Position numbers and translations under genes: made by a program. Source: Colletotrichum lupini (taxonomy: Eukaryota; Ascomycota; Sordariomycetes; Glomerellales; Glomerellaceae). From it: 64,000 nucleotides of DNA. The first letter of the stretch is position 1. The number at the start of each line of letters is the position of its first letter. The notes beneath the pieces are model-generated. The model saw only the letters and a program-made list of their open reading frames with translations. It was not told the origin of the DNA and searched no databases. The stretch covers positions 5,084,001 to 5,148,000 of the forward strand of contig NC_064678.1 of NCBI RefSeq assembly GCF_023278565.1, read 5' to 3'. Shown here in pieces: positions 35,680 to 47,603 of the stretch.

Positions 35680-38600
35680 ATTATTCCCCCTTTATATAAC
35701 TTTAGTCCCTAAAGTTATTACGTAATATCTTTTTTTAACGCTAATAATAAAGCTATTAACGTTATTATTCGTAATAGATTTTATAAAGCGTTAATAATAT
35801 CCTTTCTTACCTAAGAATAAGGTATTATTCTTATCTCTTTATTTAATAAATACTTTATTATTATTATTTAGTAATAGCGCGCCGACTAGTTATTAAGTTA
35901 GTAATATATATTTATAGTAAAGTATTCTAATTATTATAATATATAAGAGCTTACCTAACCTCGCGGTTATTATTATTACTAAGCTATCAAGTATAATAAA
36001 AAGATTTTCTCCCGTTACTAGTCGCGTATTTACTTTTTCTTCTCTCTTTTTATTTAGTAACCGTTTTACGAATTCTTTTTTATATAATTATACTTTTCTT
36101 TTTATAATATTCTAATTCCGTATTATTTCTTAATTACGACTCTCTTACTATACTATTACTAAGTATTTATTAAAATATTTACTATTTTACTTATTTAGGA
36201 TATACTTAATATAAAGTATAATCTTAAAAAGGGCTTCTATAATTTCTATAGTAATACTCTTTATATATACTACTTAGCTAGCCTATATTATAATATTAAT
36301 AAGCTCGTCTATATCGCTAGCGCTTACGTTACTAAGTATATTATTTATTAAATTAATAAAACAAAGTATTCTATTATAAGTCGTTAAGTCCTTATTAATC
36401 CGTTACTAAGATATTAATTAATCATATTTCTTAAGTTCTTAAAGAGCTATATAGTACTACTTAGTTTATTTAAAATACTTTTATAGAGTTTTATAATACT
36501 AAGGAGTAAGGTAGCCTTAACTCTTATAAGCGTAGCTATGTTCTTTATATTTTTAGCTATATTACTAATATATAAAAAAAGGTCGCTACTTATATTATTA
36601 ACCTATTAATAAGTAATAAAGTAAAAAAGGTCTACTTTAAATAGGCTACTTTTTAAAAACTTATTACTAACTATAAGTATTTAAACTTATTAATCTTAAT
36701 TATAATAAGTTATTAGCGATCGTTTAGCGAATTTTCTTTTTATTAACTTAGATTTCTTTTTTTAAACTAGTATCCTTAATATTAATAATAAAACTAAAAT
36801 TATTTCTTACTTTAGTTACCTCTAGCTAGCTTATTTTTGTAATAATAGCTATATAATCGCTCTATAAAGTAACTTTAATACTCTAGCTTAGTACTATAAA
36901 AAGACTCCTAAGGGCGTTATTATTATATATATCTAGGAGTTTCTTATTTTTTTTACTTTTTATAAACGCGTTACTAAGTTCTTAATAAATAAAGTACTTA
37001 TTTATATTATTATTATATATAGCGCTACCCTTATTTCTTATAATCCTAAGACTTAGATTTTTATTAAAAAGCGTATTTTTATTATTAATTATATTCTTAA
37101 TAATAATAACGAGCGGGACGACTTTAGGTTTAAATCTAATAAGTCTTAGTACGAGGATATTAAATTTAAAGAGCTTAGTAATAACTTAAAGAATTCTTTT
37201 TTTTAGTATTATAATAAGCGCTATTACTTTAATATTAATAATTTATTAACCCCTATTTATAACGCTCTTTTTAATATAAACGAGGGTACCCTAGCTTTTA
37301 ATTATATTATTTTAAATTTTAATAAAGCTAGTATTATACTCCTCTTACTCTAAATAAAGGCTTTATAATAGCTTAACGAGGCTATTATTTATATTAAAAT
37401 TAAAGCTACGGGTTATAATAAGTAGTTCGATATTAATAAGTTCTTTATAAATATTAATATTACTAAGGTCCCTTAGCTTGACTAGGATTACGAGAGCGTT
37501 ATTTTAAATAATATCCCCCGTCCCTAACCTATTATTAATAATAATAGCGTTATACCCCCTATTTTACTTCTTACTCCGCTTCTTATTATAACTCTTATTA
37601 TACTTTTTATTATAACTCCTATTATACCTCTTATTATAGCTCCCGTTATACTTCTTATTATAGCTTTTAATAATAACTAAGTAGTAAACGCTCTATAAAC
37701 TATTATTATTAATATATATAATACTTTATATAACTTTAACTACCTCTTTTTTACTTATTATAATATTAATAAGGTTAACGGCCTTACTCCGAGTAATTAG
37801 TTAAGTATATATATATAAAGCCTCCCCGCTTTTTACTTATTAAGCGGACTACTATTATTAATTATTAAGTTTTAAAAATATATACTAGAGCCGCTACTAT
37901 TATTATTAATATTACGTAAGTTATTCCCTCTACGTAATTAAATCTTAATAATTTCTTAATAACGTATTACTAAGGGTTATAATATTATATTTTTTTCTTA
38001 AGGATTACGCTAGGCTAAATAAAAAGGGTTTTATAATATATTATTAATTAACTTATTTTTAATAACTTTTTATTACGAACTTAACGTTTATTATCTTATT
38101 TTATATATACCCTTTTTTTATAACGTTCGAATTTATTAACTACTTCTACTACCTTTTTAAAATACTTAATAAGCTTTTACGTATTATACTTAATAAATTA
38201 CTTAGCTTATTTAATAAAATCTTATAAGTTTCCTTTCTCGCTTTATATTATAACGATTTTTTTAACTTTTTAAACGTCTTACTTATCTTCTAACTTTAAA
38301 AGATTTACTATTTAGTTACTAACCGTTCGGTAATTTCCTTATAGCTTAAACTAAGAAACTAAGAAAATATTATATATTCTCTAATATTATTTTAATAAAT
38401 ATATTTAATAAGCCTATTTCCCTACCCTTTTAGCTATTATTATTTTAATATATTTCGGTACTAGTTTATTATTTTTAAATTATATATTTTTTATTAATAA
38501 GCTAACGACCTCTTTATAATTAAACTCTTTTAGGGTATATTTTTTATTATAATAAGCTACTTAGCTCTTAGAGGCTTATATTTATACTTACGTAGCCTAG

Positions 38601-41600
38601 GCCCTAATTTCCTTAATTTTCTAAACCCTTTCCTAAACCCCTTAAATTATAACTTTATAATTAAGTATATATTTAATATACTTAGAATAGTAGCTATATA
38701 GTACTATATACGGGGATATTTTTATAATAAAATATTAGTTATTATTATATATAAACTCGGCCTCTTTTAGCTATACTACTTATTTATTTAGCGAGCCTTT
38801 AGTATAGATTTTTAAATATTTTTTTAATATTTAATAAGTTCGCTCTATTTAGCTATCTATTTATAAGTAATACGTAATAAATAGTTAGTAATATATTACC
38901 TATTCTTTAGTAAACTCTTTTTAAAATATACTTATAAAAAGCTTATTTTTATTTATTATAATACTTTTAGGTATACCGAACTTATATTCGATTTTTTAAT
39001 ATAAGATATTTACTATTTATACTACGTTAAGTATTTTAATAATAAGTAAGAACTTTGTAAACTTTATTATATAATAAATAATAACTAAGATATTATCGTA
39101 CTTTATACTGTTATTATAAGCGCTCGGTAATAGCTTTATAATAAAGTTTATAAATATTTCTTAAAATAGATATAAGGGTAGTAATAATAACTATAACTAC
39201 CCGTACGGCTTATATTTTAAAGTTATAATTTTCAAATAATACTTATAGTTCTTAACGTATTTTTAAATATTTCGTTAAATATTTTCTTAATAAAACTTTT
39301 TTTAAATTAGCTTAAGAGTTTTTATAGCTCTTATATAACTTATTTTATAGTTATTATAATATTAATAAAGGATCTCTATTTAAAGAGACTTTACTTAAGG
39401 AATAATAAGTCTTTTTTTTAAAAATAGTATACTTTATTTATTAAGTAAATATATTTTTAGTTTATTAACCGTAATATAAACTTTTATTAATTATAATATA
39501 TAGAACTCGTTTTTAGTTTATAGTTTTCTAATAAGCTCTTTAGTTTTTAATAAGAAATAAAAAGTAAATACCGTTTTACTTTTTATAAGCTCTTTTATAA
39601 CGGGGCGTAGGATATACTATTTTAATATAATAACCCTAGCTCTATCTAATTCTTTTTTATTTTTATTAAACTATTAACGAGCGTTTATTAATAACTCTCT
39701 TACTTTTTTACCTTAAGTCGTTATAATAATAACTATTACTATTTTATTAATATACCTTATAATATATTATTAATATAGGGGAGAGGATTCCTTATCTCTA
39801 GAGCTAGCTAATATTTAGCTAGGATTATAAAGGGAGGCCTTAATTATTTAAATATATACTTTAGTAATATTATTTTATTTTTTTAAGCTAATTATTTTTT
39901 ATTAAATATTAGGTAGTAGTTTATTAATAAGACGTAGCTTTTAAACTAATATAAAAAGAACGTTTTTATAAAGTACTTCCCCCTCTATATAGTCTAGCTT
40001 TTTAAATAGACCGTTTACTAAGTTCATTTTCCCTAGCTAGTATTCTAAATTAAAGTTAAATATTAATAATTTATATACTTATTTTACGAGCCTTTTCTAA
40101 AGGTCCTATATTAATACGCCGATTACTTTTTTAAGTACTTAGTAGTTTATTAAAACTATAAACTTTTATAAAAGGCCCTAGAAATAGTAAGCTTAGTACT
40201 TTAGTTTTTTTATTATAATAAGTAGTTTTTATTAACCCGTAACCTATTACTACTCTATATTTATAAGCTTTTATGATTAATAAGTAATAAGTTATTATTC
40301 TTTATTAGCTTATTATAATAAGATTATTATAATAGTTTTAACTAAAGCGTCGGTTTTTATTTATATAATACGTTATAAGTTCTAATACGTAAGTACGGTT
40401 ATTAAGATAAAAGCGACTTTTAGCTAATTAAATACCTCGTTTACTTCTTTAGTTTACTAAAAGTCCCTTATTTACCCCTTTTTATTTTTAATAATATTAT
40501 TATTAATATAATAATACCCGAGTATTTAGTAATAAACTTTTAATAAAAGTTATAAAACCCTAGGAATACTTAGATATCCCTAATAAACTTTAGCGCTTTT
40601 TAGTTAGTAATCGTTCGTACTTATAACGAGTTAATCTCGATTCTTTTTAGTATAATAATATAACTTAAGAACTCGACCCTCTTTTAATAAAACGAGTACT
40701 TTAATAGTTTAGTAAAAAGCCTATATAAACGTAGACGTTAGAGGACCTTTTTAATATCCTCTATATATTACTCTTTTATTATTAAATAAATTATTAAATT
40801 ATTTATATATACTATATAATAAGTATTTAGTAAGTTAGCGAGCGCTCGGTAAATATATACTTAGAATGTTATGAGTACGTTCGTTAGCCCAAAAGGTATA
40901 ATAATATATTTAAAATAACTATATCGGCCCCGGAACGCTATTTTTTATTAGTTTTCTTTTTTAATTTAAATATAGTAATAAGTATCCTTAATATTTATTT
41001 TCAAAATCTATTTTATTTTACGAAGCCTATTTAGGAGCTTATTAATAAGCGGTAATAAGTATCGATTCTTTATAATTATTTTATTTAGCCCGTAATAGTT
41101 TATATAAAGGCGTAGTATACCGTCTTTTTTTAATATAAAGAGGATCGGTACCCTAGCCTTATTAACTAAAAGTATAATACGACCGTTTATTAAGTTTTTA
41201 ATAATATATATACAAAGCTTGTTAAGTTATTTCTTATTTAACGGATAAATAGGACTATATAGTAATTTAATACTTAGAACTAGGTTAATAAAGTATTTTA
41301 CCCTACTATATAACTATAGTTTTTTTATTAATTACTTATTAAACATCTCTATTTCTAATTAAAGTTTTAGTAATAGACCCCCTCGTAGTTTAGTTTTTAT
41401 TACCCCCGCAATACTTTTTATAATAATAATATATAATATATATACCCTCTTATAATTCTTAACGATATTACGAGCTATTACCTCTAGTTTAGTAATTAAA
41501 ATAAGCTCGTATAACTATATATTCGTTATTATATTAATATAAATACCTTCCTAACTTATTAATAATTATAATAATAAGAAGTTTACTATTTTTTATTCTT

Positions 41601-43365
41601 ATTAACTACGGTAAATAGTTATTAAATCTTCTTTAGCTATTTATAATAGTTAATAAAGAAGAGCGTTAATTAATAAGCTTTTTCTTAGCCTACGGCTTTA
41701 TTTTAAAAATCCCTTAACGAGGGAGCTATAGTAATAGCCGGGGTTAACCCTAAGTAGGTTACGAGCTTAGTATTAATAATATTTATCTTAGAGTATATAT
41801 CTATATTAATTTTTATTAGCTTTTTAATAATACCTTATAGAACTATTACTTTACTTTTTATAGTTATTTTTATTAATACCCTCTTAATACTTAGTATAAG
41901 TATATTAAGTATATTATTTATATTTACTCGTTTTTTAATAAGTTAACCTCTATAACTTTTAGCTTAATAATAACTTATTAAATAGTTATTAACGTTAGCT
42001 TTAATTAGGGGTACGTCGGCTTATTATTACCCCTATTTCTTAACTTATTTTTTTAATACTTATTAAATATATAGCTTATTTTATTATATATAAAGTACTT
42101 AATATTATTATTATAACGCTTTTATAATAGCTCGGCGCGAGTACTCTTATTATATAGCTTTTATAATATTACTCTTAGTAAGTCCCTAGAGCCTAGCCCC
42201 TTAGAGCTCTCCTTACTCTTTTTTTTATAAAAAGGGGATATTTAACGTAGTTATTTTAATAATAAATATAACCTTTTTTTATTATCTTTTTATAACTAGT
42301 CGCTACCCTTTTATTAATTTAATAATTATAGTTTATTAACTTTATAAGTTATATTATATACTCTCTTAATTAAAACTTTATAATAAATTAAATCGTTTTA
42401 TAACTAAAATAATAATTTTAAAAAGAACTAATATACCTCTACTTTCGAATTCTCTATATTTTTTATATTTAGGTTATAATAAATTATTAACTACTTAGTA
42501 AAGAACTAAATAAGGGTCTAGCCCTCTTTTAGCTTTTTTATCCTTAGCGTTTTATAATATTTTTATTCTCAAGTCTCGGGGTTTACGTATTATTAATAAA
42601 TAAACGCTAAGAAGTTATCCTAAGAGAGGGGATTTTAAAAGCTTTTTTTATAATTATATTATTACGTTTATAATAATAAGGATATTTTAAATAGGGCTTA
42701 TTTAATATACTATTTTATAATACTTTTTATACAAAGCTTATTACCTATTTTTATAATAATAATCTAGTTTATTACTTAAATACTCATAAACTCTTTTTCA
42801 ATCGGTTTATAATTATAAAAAGGAGGCTTTTTATATTCTCGTTAATTTAAACGCGTTACTAATTATTTAGTAAGTTATTAAACGAGCTCTTTGTGTTAAT
42901 ACCGTTCTTAGTTTCGATTTTTAATTATTATTTTTATTATTTTATAAAAGTAGGTTATTATTAGGCCTATAGGGTTTATTAAACTAACTATTTTAGTACT
43001 ACCCGCGCCTTTATATATACCTTAACCTCGTATATTTAGTAATTAATTATTAATAAACGCCCCGTTTATAATAAATAAGGTCTTTAGAATATTAATAAGG
43101 TAACTAGCCCGTAAGGGTAATTTACTCTAATTATCTTTTTTATTTAGCTTTTTTATAAATATTAGTATTTAAATAGGATTTATTTTATAATAAGCTCGTT
43201 TTTTTAGATAGAATAGGGTTAAGTAGTTAATTTTAAATAGCTATAGCTCGTTAGCATTAATAGCTCTTTATTAATAACTAGGCATCGTTTTGTTAACGTT
43301 CCGTTCGTTTCCATAATTTATTATTATTTATATTAATTATTTTATAAAAATAAAAGTTTTAGAAT

Positions 43366-43555
43366 TATAAAAAATTAGGTTATAAATACTTAATTAGTAA
43401 GGTTATAATATAGGTATAAGTATATTATAAAACTAAAGCTTATAAAGTCTTTTATAAGGGCTCTGTTTTTTAAAAAGTTTTTTTATAATATAATCCGTAT
43501 ACTAGTTACTAAGTTATTAGCGTCCTATTACCGGCCGTATCCCGAATCTATTATA
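43366..43555 (-). repeat. Right LTR (5' LTR) of the nested Gypsy element
   Basis: This 190-bp partner of the left LTR shares the blocks ATCCGTATACTAGTTACTAA and TATCCCGAAT. It has fewer RIP-type changes near its end (CCGGCCGTATCCCGAATC). Confidence 0.85.
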
Positions 43556-45109
43556 ATAATAGGCCTACTTACTAAATACTTTTTTTATTTTTTTAAATAG
43601 TAATTATTAAGTAGTATTATTTAAATTAAGCTTTATAAATAGCTTTAAGTAGTTACTAAGCTCGCTAGCCTTTTTAGGAATTAACTAGTTAATAATAGAG
43701 GTTATTAATACCTAATTAAGTAGTTTTTTAGTATTACTAGTCGTTTACTTAGTTTTTATACCCTTTTTAAATAGTATAACTTATATAAATAGGACTCTTA
43801 AATTAAGAAATAGCTTAGCTATATTAGGTAGCTATAGTCTAGTTATTTTTTACCTATTTTATATATTTAATAACGTTAAACTAGCTAAATAAGTAAGTTA
43901 GTAATAGCTTAAAAAATAACGCTTTTTAATAATAGTAGAATTATTTATTATATCCTCTTTATTAAGCTCCTTTTTATAATAAGATTTAATAAAATTAAAA
44001 ATAGTTATATTTAATAGTTAGAGGATATAAGAAGTATATAATAATAAGAATAATAAATAGACGTTATTTTTATAATACTCCTATATAAATTCTATTATTA
44101 TATAACTCCTATAGCTATTTAATATTAATAATCGAGGCTAGTTTAGCTTACTAAGCCCCTTAATAAGAGGGGTCTTAGTTTATAATAAAAATACTTCTTT
44201 TAATTAATAAAGGGTAGTTTTATTAGTTATTTAGTTATTATTTATTATTATAAACTTCTAACTATTATAAAGGTTAAGTTAAAGTAAAAACTACTACTAT
44301 TATACCGTCTTTCCTTTATAAATAACCAGTAGTTTAATAAATTTATTATTAATAAAAATATACTTAATAATCGTTATTTAGGTATACGAACTAAGCTCTT
44401 TTTTTATATTATTATAACCTCTATTATACTTAAAACTAGCTTATTAACTCCTTTACCTTTTATTATATTAATCTTATTTATATTATACTTATTAGCTTAT
44501 TTAATAATACTAATCTCTAGTATATTAAGTAATCTAAACTATAATTTAATTATATTAATAATAGTTTTATTAATACGTTATAAATTTATTAAACGACTTT
44601 TCTAAACCCTTATTAATAAATTCTTTTTAAAAAAAGTATTAATTTATCTCTTTTTAAGTAGTTTAATATCCCCCTAAAATATTAAAACTTATTTAGCAAA
44701 TTCTTTAACTTATTAATAAGTTAATATAATACTTAAAGTATACTAAATTCGAACTTACTAAGCTAATTAGTCTTCTTATTATAAAAAAAGCTTTTAGAGG
44801 TTTATAAATACTATTACTCTCGTTTAATAGCCTCTCTTATAATTCCGAAGTATTAACCTAGGAACCCCGAATATAATCGAGGCTTTTTTTAAAAATAAAA
44901 AAAAAGACCGTTTTTAATAACGTTAAGAGCTTATTAGACCTTATTTTTAATATATAATACTATTAGCTATAGATTAATAAATATATAAAAAAGAAATATA
45001 TTTAGACGATTTTTGTAATTATTATATTAAATTAAAAATCGTAAGTAGGGTTTTTAATCGGTAGCTAGGAAGGAAATTGGGGTGGGCTAAAAGTGGGTGG
45101 TTTGACTTA

Positions 45110-47056
45110 TTAAGGCCAGAAGAGGAACACATGTCAACCTACTGTCTTAGCCTAGTTGTGGCTGTTACTTAAACGAATGATTTCGATAGGACCTCAGTCA
45201 AAATCCTTCAGCTCGCACATTTCTCAGTGAAAGAGTATCTTCTTTCCAGCCATTTACATAGAGACATTTTTCACGCATTCGAAGAGCGCTTGGCTAAAGC
45301 TTCGATGGCAGAGACATGCCTCGCTTACTTGTTGGACATTGACGCCCAATCCAAACATTCTTACCCATTAGCGTCGCATGCTGCAAGATACTGGGCCCAA
45401 TATGCTGCTCGAGCCGACTATAAAGTTGTCCACGAGCTTACCCAGGAGTTCATACATCACAAGACTTGTTACGATACTTGCTACAAACTTTTCAACTTCG
45501 ATTATCTTATCGAAGATGAAGGCCGACATTCTTACAGAGCAGCGCGACGAAGCCAAAGTCGGCGATATGATGCACAGGTACCCTATGAATCAAGCGCCTA
45601 CTCAGACTTACAAACGGGTCAAACAATGACCTGGAAATTCGATGGAAGCGCCTTCGTAACAAAAGTCGATAGCAGACATCCACCTCCTCTGCTATACTTC
45701 GTCGCACTTGAAGGTCTACTAGGTGCTGTCAAAGAAATGTTGGCGATAGATCCCACGGGCGTCAACATTCTTGGAGGTCTACATGGCAACGCTCTTGGGG
45801 CCGCTTCATTCCGTGGTCATCAAGATGTCGTGCAGCTTCTTCTAGGTCATGGGGCATTTGCGAACGCACAGGGTGGCGAATATGGCACTGCCCTTGTGGC
45901 CGCGGCATCTGCAGGTCACGAATATGTCGTAAAGACCCTTTTAGAAGCGGGAGCAGACGAAAGCTTAGCCCCTGATGGCGACGATGTCCTGGTCTGTGCT
46001 GTTTGCGCGGGCCATGAGAACGTAGTCAGGATACTTCTCGACAAGGGAACCAAAGTCACACAACGTGCCTTGGAGTCTGCCTCCGAGTATCACCTTCCTA
46101 GAGTCAATGACGCACTGCTTAGGAAGATACCAGCTGAAGATGCGGTCGAGTTTTGCAGTAATGCACTTCTCTCAGCTTCTAAACAAGGGGAATATGATAT
46201 TGCTCGGGCCCTCATAGATAAAGGCGCCTGCTTTACTAAAGAAGACCGCATGCATAGGACTGCACTTCTCCTCGCAGCAGAAAACGGCCATGAAAAACTC
46301 TTCGAACTACTCATCCAGCGAGGTGCATATTGCGACGGGGTTGACTACGAGATCCACCCCCTCTATGCCGCATCCACGCACGGAATGCCCGTCAAGACAA
46401 TGCAGTCATTTCCCCTGGAACAGATTGACGAAGAAGTCGTGCGCAGAAGCCTGGTTAGCGCATCGCAGATTGGCCACTACGATTCCGTCAAGATGATTCT
46501 TGAAAGATGCATTATTCCTCACCAGGTCGATTTACGGGCAAAGTTTCTCTTCGTTCCGTTCACAATTGCAGTGCTAACGCAGAATGGAAATATTGCGAGT
46601 ATGCTACTTGATCAAGGAGCAGATGTGAATCAATTATTTGATGAAGCCCACAACTTTCTCTACTTCTTATGTTCAGGTTGGCAGCTTGCATACAAGGCGA
46701 ATCTGATGACTGAATGGACTGATAAACAGATGTGGGCTATAGAGTTTCTTCTTCAGCATGGTGCAGATGTCAATTCAGGGGGAAATACGGATGAGCTTCC
46801 TATCGATGCGGCCGTGAAAGGTGGGCATCATCGCATTGCAATGTTGCTCGTGGCGAACGGCGCGAAGAGGACGCAGACGTTTCAGGACTTCTGGCTTTCA
46901 AGAGTGGAGCAACGACGACAACGAAAAGAAAAGCGAGAACAAAGAAAACAGAGGGAAATGAAGAGGTTAGAGAAGCTGATGCAGGAAGAGGAGCTATTCC
47001 GAGAACGAAGAAAACAGAGGAGGGCGAAGACGTTAGAGAAGCTGATGCTGGGGTAA
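45110..47056 (+). pseudogene. NLR piece 4: post-NACHT region, ankyrin repeats and charged tail
   Basis: Frame resumes directly after the Fot1-like element: LRPEEEHMSTYCLSLVV, a TAA at 45170, then TSVKILQLAHFSVKEYLLSS, the conserved L-A-H-F-S-V-K-E-Y-L motif that follows NACHT in fungal NLRs. Beyond 45173 the frame is open for 627 codons. Ankyrin repeats are clear in GNALGAASFRGHQDVVQLLL, then YGTALVAAASAGHEYVVKTLLEAGAD and two to three weaker units, and again near HRTALLLAAENGHEKLFELL and ASMLLDQGADVNQLF. The end is a basic-acidic coiled-coil-like tail (KREQRKQREMKRLEKLMQEE). It is encoded partly by a 66-bp tandem duplication and stops at 47054-47056. The usual start ATG of a shorter frame at 45227 is internal, not a real start. 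Confidence 0.92.
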
Positions 47057-47068
47057 GAACAGGAGCTG
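46937..47068 (+). repeat. 66-bp tandem duplication in the NLR tail
   Basis: Two adjacent units begin GAACAAAGAAAACAGAGG and GAACGAAGAAAACAGAGG and share TTAGAGAAGCTGATGC further on. They encode the repeated K-Q-R-x-x-K-x-LEKLM segment. The second unit contains the current stop codon. Confidence 0.8.
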
Positions 47069-47603
47069 GAGCAGGAGGTGGATTAGGAGTTGAAGCAGGA
47101 GCAGGAGCTGCTGGAAGAGTAAGATCCGTTAGAGTCTTTGTGGTGTTTCCAGTGCAATGGCGTGTGTGTGACGGCAGGGAATTGAATCATTTGGGCTTAA
47201 GTAGAGATATTGGCTTGATTTCTTTCAAGATCTGATTCATCGTTGATTTAACTGAAATTCTATCACGCAAGTTCTCTCAACATACAGCCTTCGAGGATCT
47301 TGGTCAGGATAGTATTCCGGCAGAAGGAAGCAAGTGTGTCATGAAACAACTTCATGCTAAAAATTGAAGCACCAAGGGCATGGATGGCTCAAGGTGGTCA
47401 ATTGCGCAAAATTCAAAATGACATAAACGTGTTGAACGCCGCCGGAGTATACGTAAGGGAGCGTTGTGGCTTCCTCACAGCAGAATCGAAACCTACCACC
47501 CAAGATGACGCTGAGGTCACCTTAATCCCCCGTGACGTGTTGAAACGTCGGGTCTTTGTCTCGCTCAATCGAAACTGTGAAGTTTTCTCCCTTTACGTCC
47601 CAG
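47057..47603. other. Region between NLR end and MetAP2 3' end
   Basis: The first 65 bases continue the NLR frame past its stop with a further E/Q-rich coding-like stretch (see findings). The rest holds both 3' ends of convergent genes. I see no other gene; the small + strand frame from 47354 overlaps the MetAP2 terminal exon and is a shadow. Confidence 0.5.

Larger units (their letters stand above)
35490..43555 (-). mobile_element. Ty3/Gypsy LTR retrotransposon nested in the Fot1-like element
   Basis: The element is 8,066 bp with 190-bp LTRs at each end. The flanking 5-mers are GTAAT (35485-35489) and ATAAT (43556-43560), a target duplication with one G-to-A change. Orientation is -: a purine tract reads AAAGGGGG next to the left LTR, a gag-like ATG lies at 43314 on the minus strand just inside the right LTR, and a clear Gypsy reverse transcriptase lies at about 40880-41270 (minus). 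The recognisable RT features are the KKDG-x-LR-L block, the Y-x-G-L-N block and the RYLLPLI block. It is heavily RIP-mutated with stops throughout. Confidence 0.9.
35162..45107 (-). mobile_element. Fot1/pogo-type DNA transposon carrying a nested Gypsy element
   Basis: The ends are a 29-bp perfect inverted repeat starting AGTCAAACCACCCACTTT, flanked by a duplicated TA (35160-35161 and 45108-45109), the hallmark of Tc1/mariner-pogo elements. Without the nested retrotransposon (8,066 bp plus a 5-bp duplication) it is about 1,875 bp, the size of Fot1-like elements. A degraded transposase reads on the minus strand in the right-hand part (about 43740-44900). It includes a stretch resembling the pogo DDE motif L-x-L-P-P-H-T-S-H-x-L-Q-P-L-D-V, with RIP-type changes, followed by FNFIKSYYKKELNKEDI. 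Removing the element and one TA rejoins the NLR frame as DPL-LRPEEEH. Confidence 0.9.
22098..47056 (+). pseudogene. PNP-NACHT-ankyrin NLR (STAND) gene, split by three transposon loads
   Basis: This entry spans the whole broken gene; the pieces are described separately. With the insertions, one copy of each target duplication and two short introns (30700-30761 and 34845-34893) set aside, the pieces join in frame at all three transposon junctions and amount to about 1,438 codons. Fungal NLRs of this layout sense a cue through the C-terminal repeats, oligomerise through NACHT and signal through the N-terminal domain; they act in self/non-self recognition and in interactions with other organisms. 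Here the coding parts keep normal composition and long open frames, but there are in-frame stops at 31103 (TGA), 31270 (TAG), 34543 (TAA) and 45170 (TAA), plus a net one-base loss between about 31105 and 31240. The gene is dead even without the insertions. Confidence 0.9.

Noticed and set aside
14643..45107. Centromere or isochore-type AT-rich DNA instead of transposons
   Set aside because: The AT blocks have exact LTRs, terminal inverted repeats and target duplications with recognisable transposon protein remnants, so they are discrete RIP-mutated elements.
45227..47056. An independent 609-aa ankyrin gene starting at an internal ATG
   Set aside because: The frame is open further upstream to 45173 and joins the NACHT piece across the Fot1-like element. 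The ATG is inside the conserved LAHFSVKEYL region.
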